NCBI GenBank assembly: GCA_949547975.1
Contig: CATITW010000002.1
Coordinates: forward strand, 1-7,513
Origin: Cryomorphaceae bacterium
GTDB lineage: Bacteria > Bacteroidota > Bacteroidia > Flavobacteriales > Schleiferiaceae
Reading direction: 5' to 3'
Length of the DNA: 7,513 bases
Shown here one piece after another: positions 6,846 to 7,513 of this stretch (its first letter is position 1; the number at the start of each line of letters is the position of its first letter). Under the pieces are notes generated by a model, which saw only the letters and a list, made by a program, of their open reading frames with translations, was not told the origin of the DNA and did no database searches. Position numbers and translations under genes: made by a program.

Positions 6846-7513
6846 GTGCGTTCAGGAAAACTACTTCCCGTAACGCTTTTATTGACCGTTGTTTTTACCG
6901 GCTTAGCATTTGGGTTACAGCTTATCGGTGAGGCGTTGCCTAATGTGCCCGGTTGGTTGTTCTGGCTAGTCTTTGCACTTCTGTCTTTCACAGGGCTCTA
7001 CCTTGCTACGTATATCAATATCACCCTGCGTATTCGCAAAATTCAAGAGATGATCGAAGAGTATGGAGTCTCATCTGTTACCAATAGAAAAGGCAAGACG
7101 ATGACCTTAGAGATGCTCGAGCAGGAAGTCGCCCAGTGGACCTCTCGTCAAAGTCAGATTGTTGAAGAGCTTAAAGGTCGTGAGCAGTTTAGGCGAGAAT
7201 ACATTGGAAATGTGAGTCACGAGCTCAAAACGCCCATTTTTAACATTCAAGGGTACATACTGACCTTATTGGACGGTGCAATGGATGACCCTAAAGTGGC
7301 TCCGAAATTTCTGAAACGAGCTGCTAAAAGTGTGGAACGCATGACCTCACTGATCAAAGACATGGACGTCTTGTCCAAAGTGGAAAGTGGTCAGTACGAC
7401 ATTACTTTGGAACCTGTGAACCTTCATAATCTGATCGATGACACCATACAGGGCTTAGAGAGTTATATGGCCAAGCGCGGTGCTAAAATTCAGGTCGAAC
7501 TAAACGTACCCCG
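6846..7513 (+). CDS. Membrane sensor histidine kinase, N-terminal part (runs off the right edge)
   Basis: The frame is open from the GTG at 6846 to the window end (222 codons), with no ATG before the membrane segments, so GTG is the best start. Two transmembrane helices (about 6-27 and 37-57) are separated by only about 9 residues, leaving no periplasmic sensor domain. A linker with coiled-coil character (about 58-115) leads to the HisKA dimerisation domain with the H-box VSHELKTPIFNIQGY; the phosphorylated residue is H125. The X-region (SLIKDMDVLSKVESG) follows. The ATP-binding domain is only beginning when the window ends, at VNLHNLIDDTIQGLES. No PAS domain is seen. The gene follows the regulator stop by 3 nt in the same frame, so it is its cognate kinase and probably translationally coupled. 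The short periplasmic loop resembles PhoR-like and intramembrane-sensing kinases, which detect the signal through a partner protein or the membrane. Confidence 0.92.
   Translation, partial: MRSGKLLPVTLLLTVVFTGLAFGLQLIGEALPNVPGWLFWLVFALLSFTGLYLATYINITLRIRKIQEMIEEYGVSSVTNRKGKTMTLEMLEQEVAQWTSRQSQIVEELKGREQFRREYIGNVSHELKTPIFNIQGYILTLLDGAMDDPKVAPKFLKRAAKSVERMTSLIKDMDVLSKVESGQYDITLEPVNLHNLIDDTIQGLESYMAKRGAKIQVELNVP

Noticed and set aside
6137..6991. Minus-strand open frames opposite the regulator and the kinase start
   Set aside because: They overlap strongly supported genes with complete catalytic motifs and look like random translations.

Overview
The window looks like a chromosomal segment from a member of the Bacteroidota, probably the Flavobacteriales. 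The evidence is a TonB-dependent receptor with an N-terminal carboxypeptidase-regulatory-like domain, a lipoprotein of a beta-helix family common in flavobacteria, starts without Shine-Dalgarno sequences in A-rich leaders, and a candidate promoter of the TTG-N19-TAnnTTTG type. The assignment is inferred from protein families; there is no rRNA or other phylogenetic marker here.

Layout. The minus strand carries, in transcription order, a duplicated beta-helix lipoprotein (3604-5943), a strong intrinsic terminator (3533-3564), a TonB-dependent outer-membrane receptor (647-3502), a second intrinsic terminator (593-622), and the start of a LuxE-like acyl-protein synthetase gene that runs off the left edge (1-592). 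The plus strand carries, divergently, an OmpR/PhoB-family response regulator (6153-6842) and, 3 nt after its stop, a membrane histidine kinase that starts with GTG and runs off the right edge (6846-7513). The 209-bp divergent region (5944-6152) holds candidate promoters for both directions, an 11-bp-phased direct repeat and two short palindromes. No tRNA, rRNA, CRISPR array, insertion sequence or phage gene is visible.

How the genes may work together. The lipoprotein and receptor are adjacent and co-oriented and would both reach the outer membrane or periplasm. No SusD-type partner is present, so the lipoprotein is a candidate partner of the receptor. The divergent two-component pair is the obvious candidate regulator. 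Its kinase has almost no periplasmic loop, as in PhoR-like kinases that sense through a partner, so a nutrient-responsive uptake module (phosphate, a metal or another solute) is a reasonable but unproven hypothesis. The most distinctive sequence feature is the lipoprotein: two copies of a roughly 370-residue domain in a nearly gapless register of 378 residues, about 65% identical by hand count.
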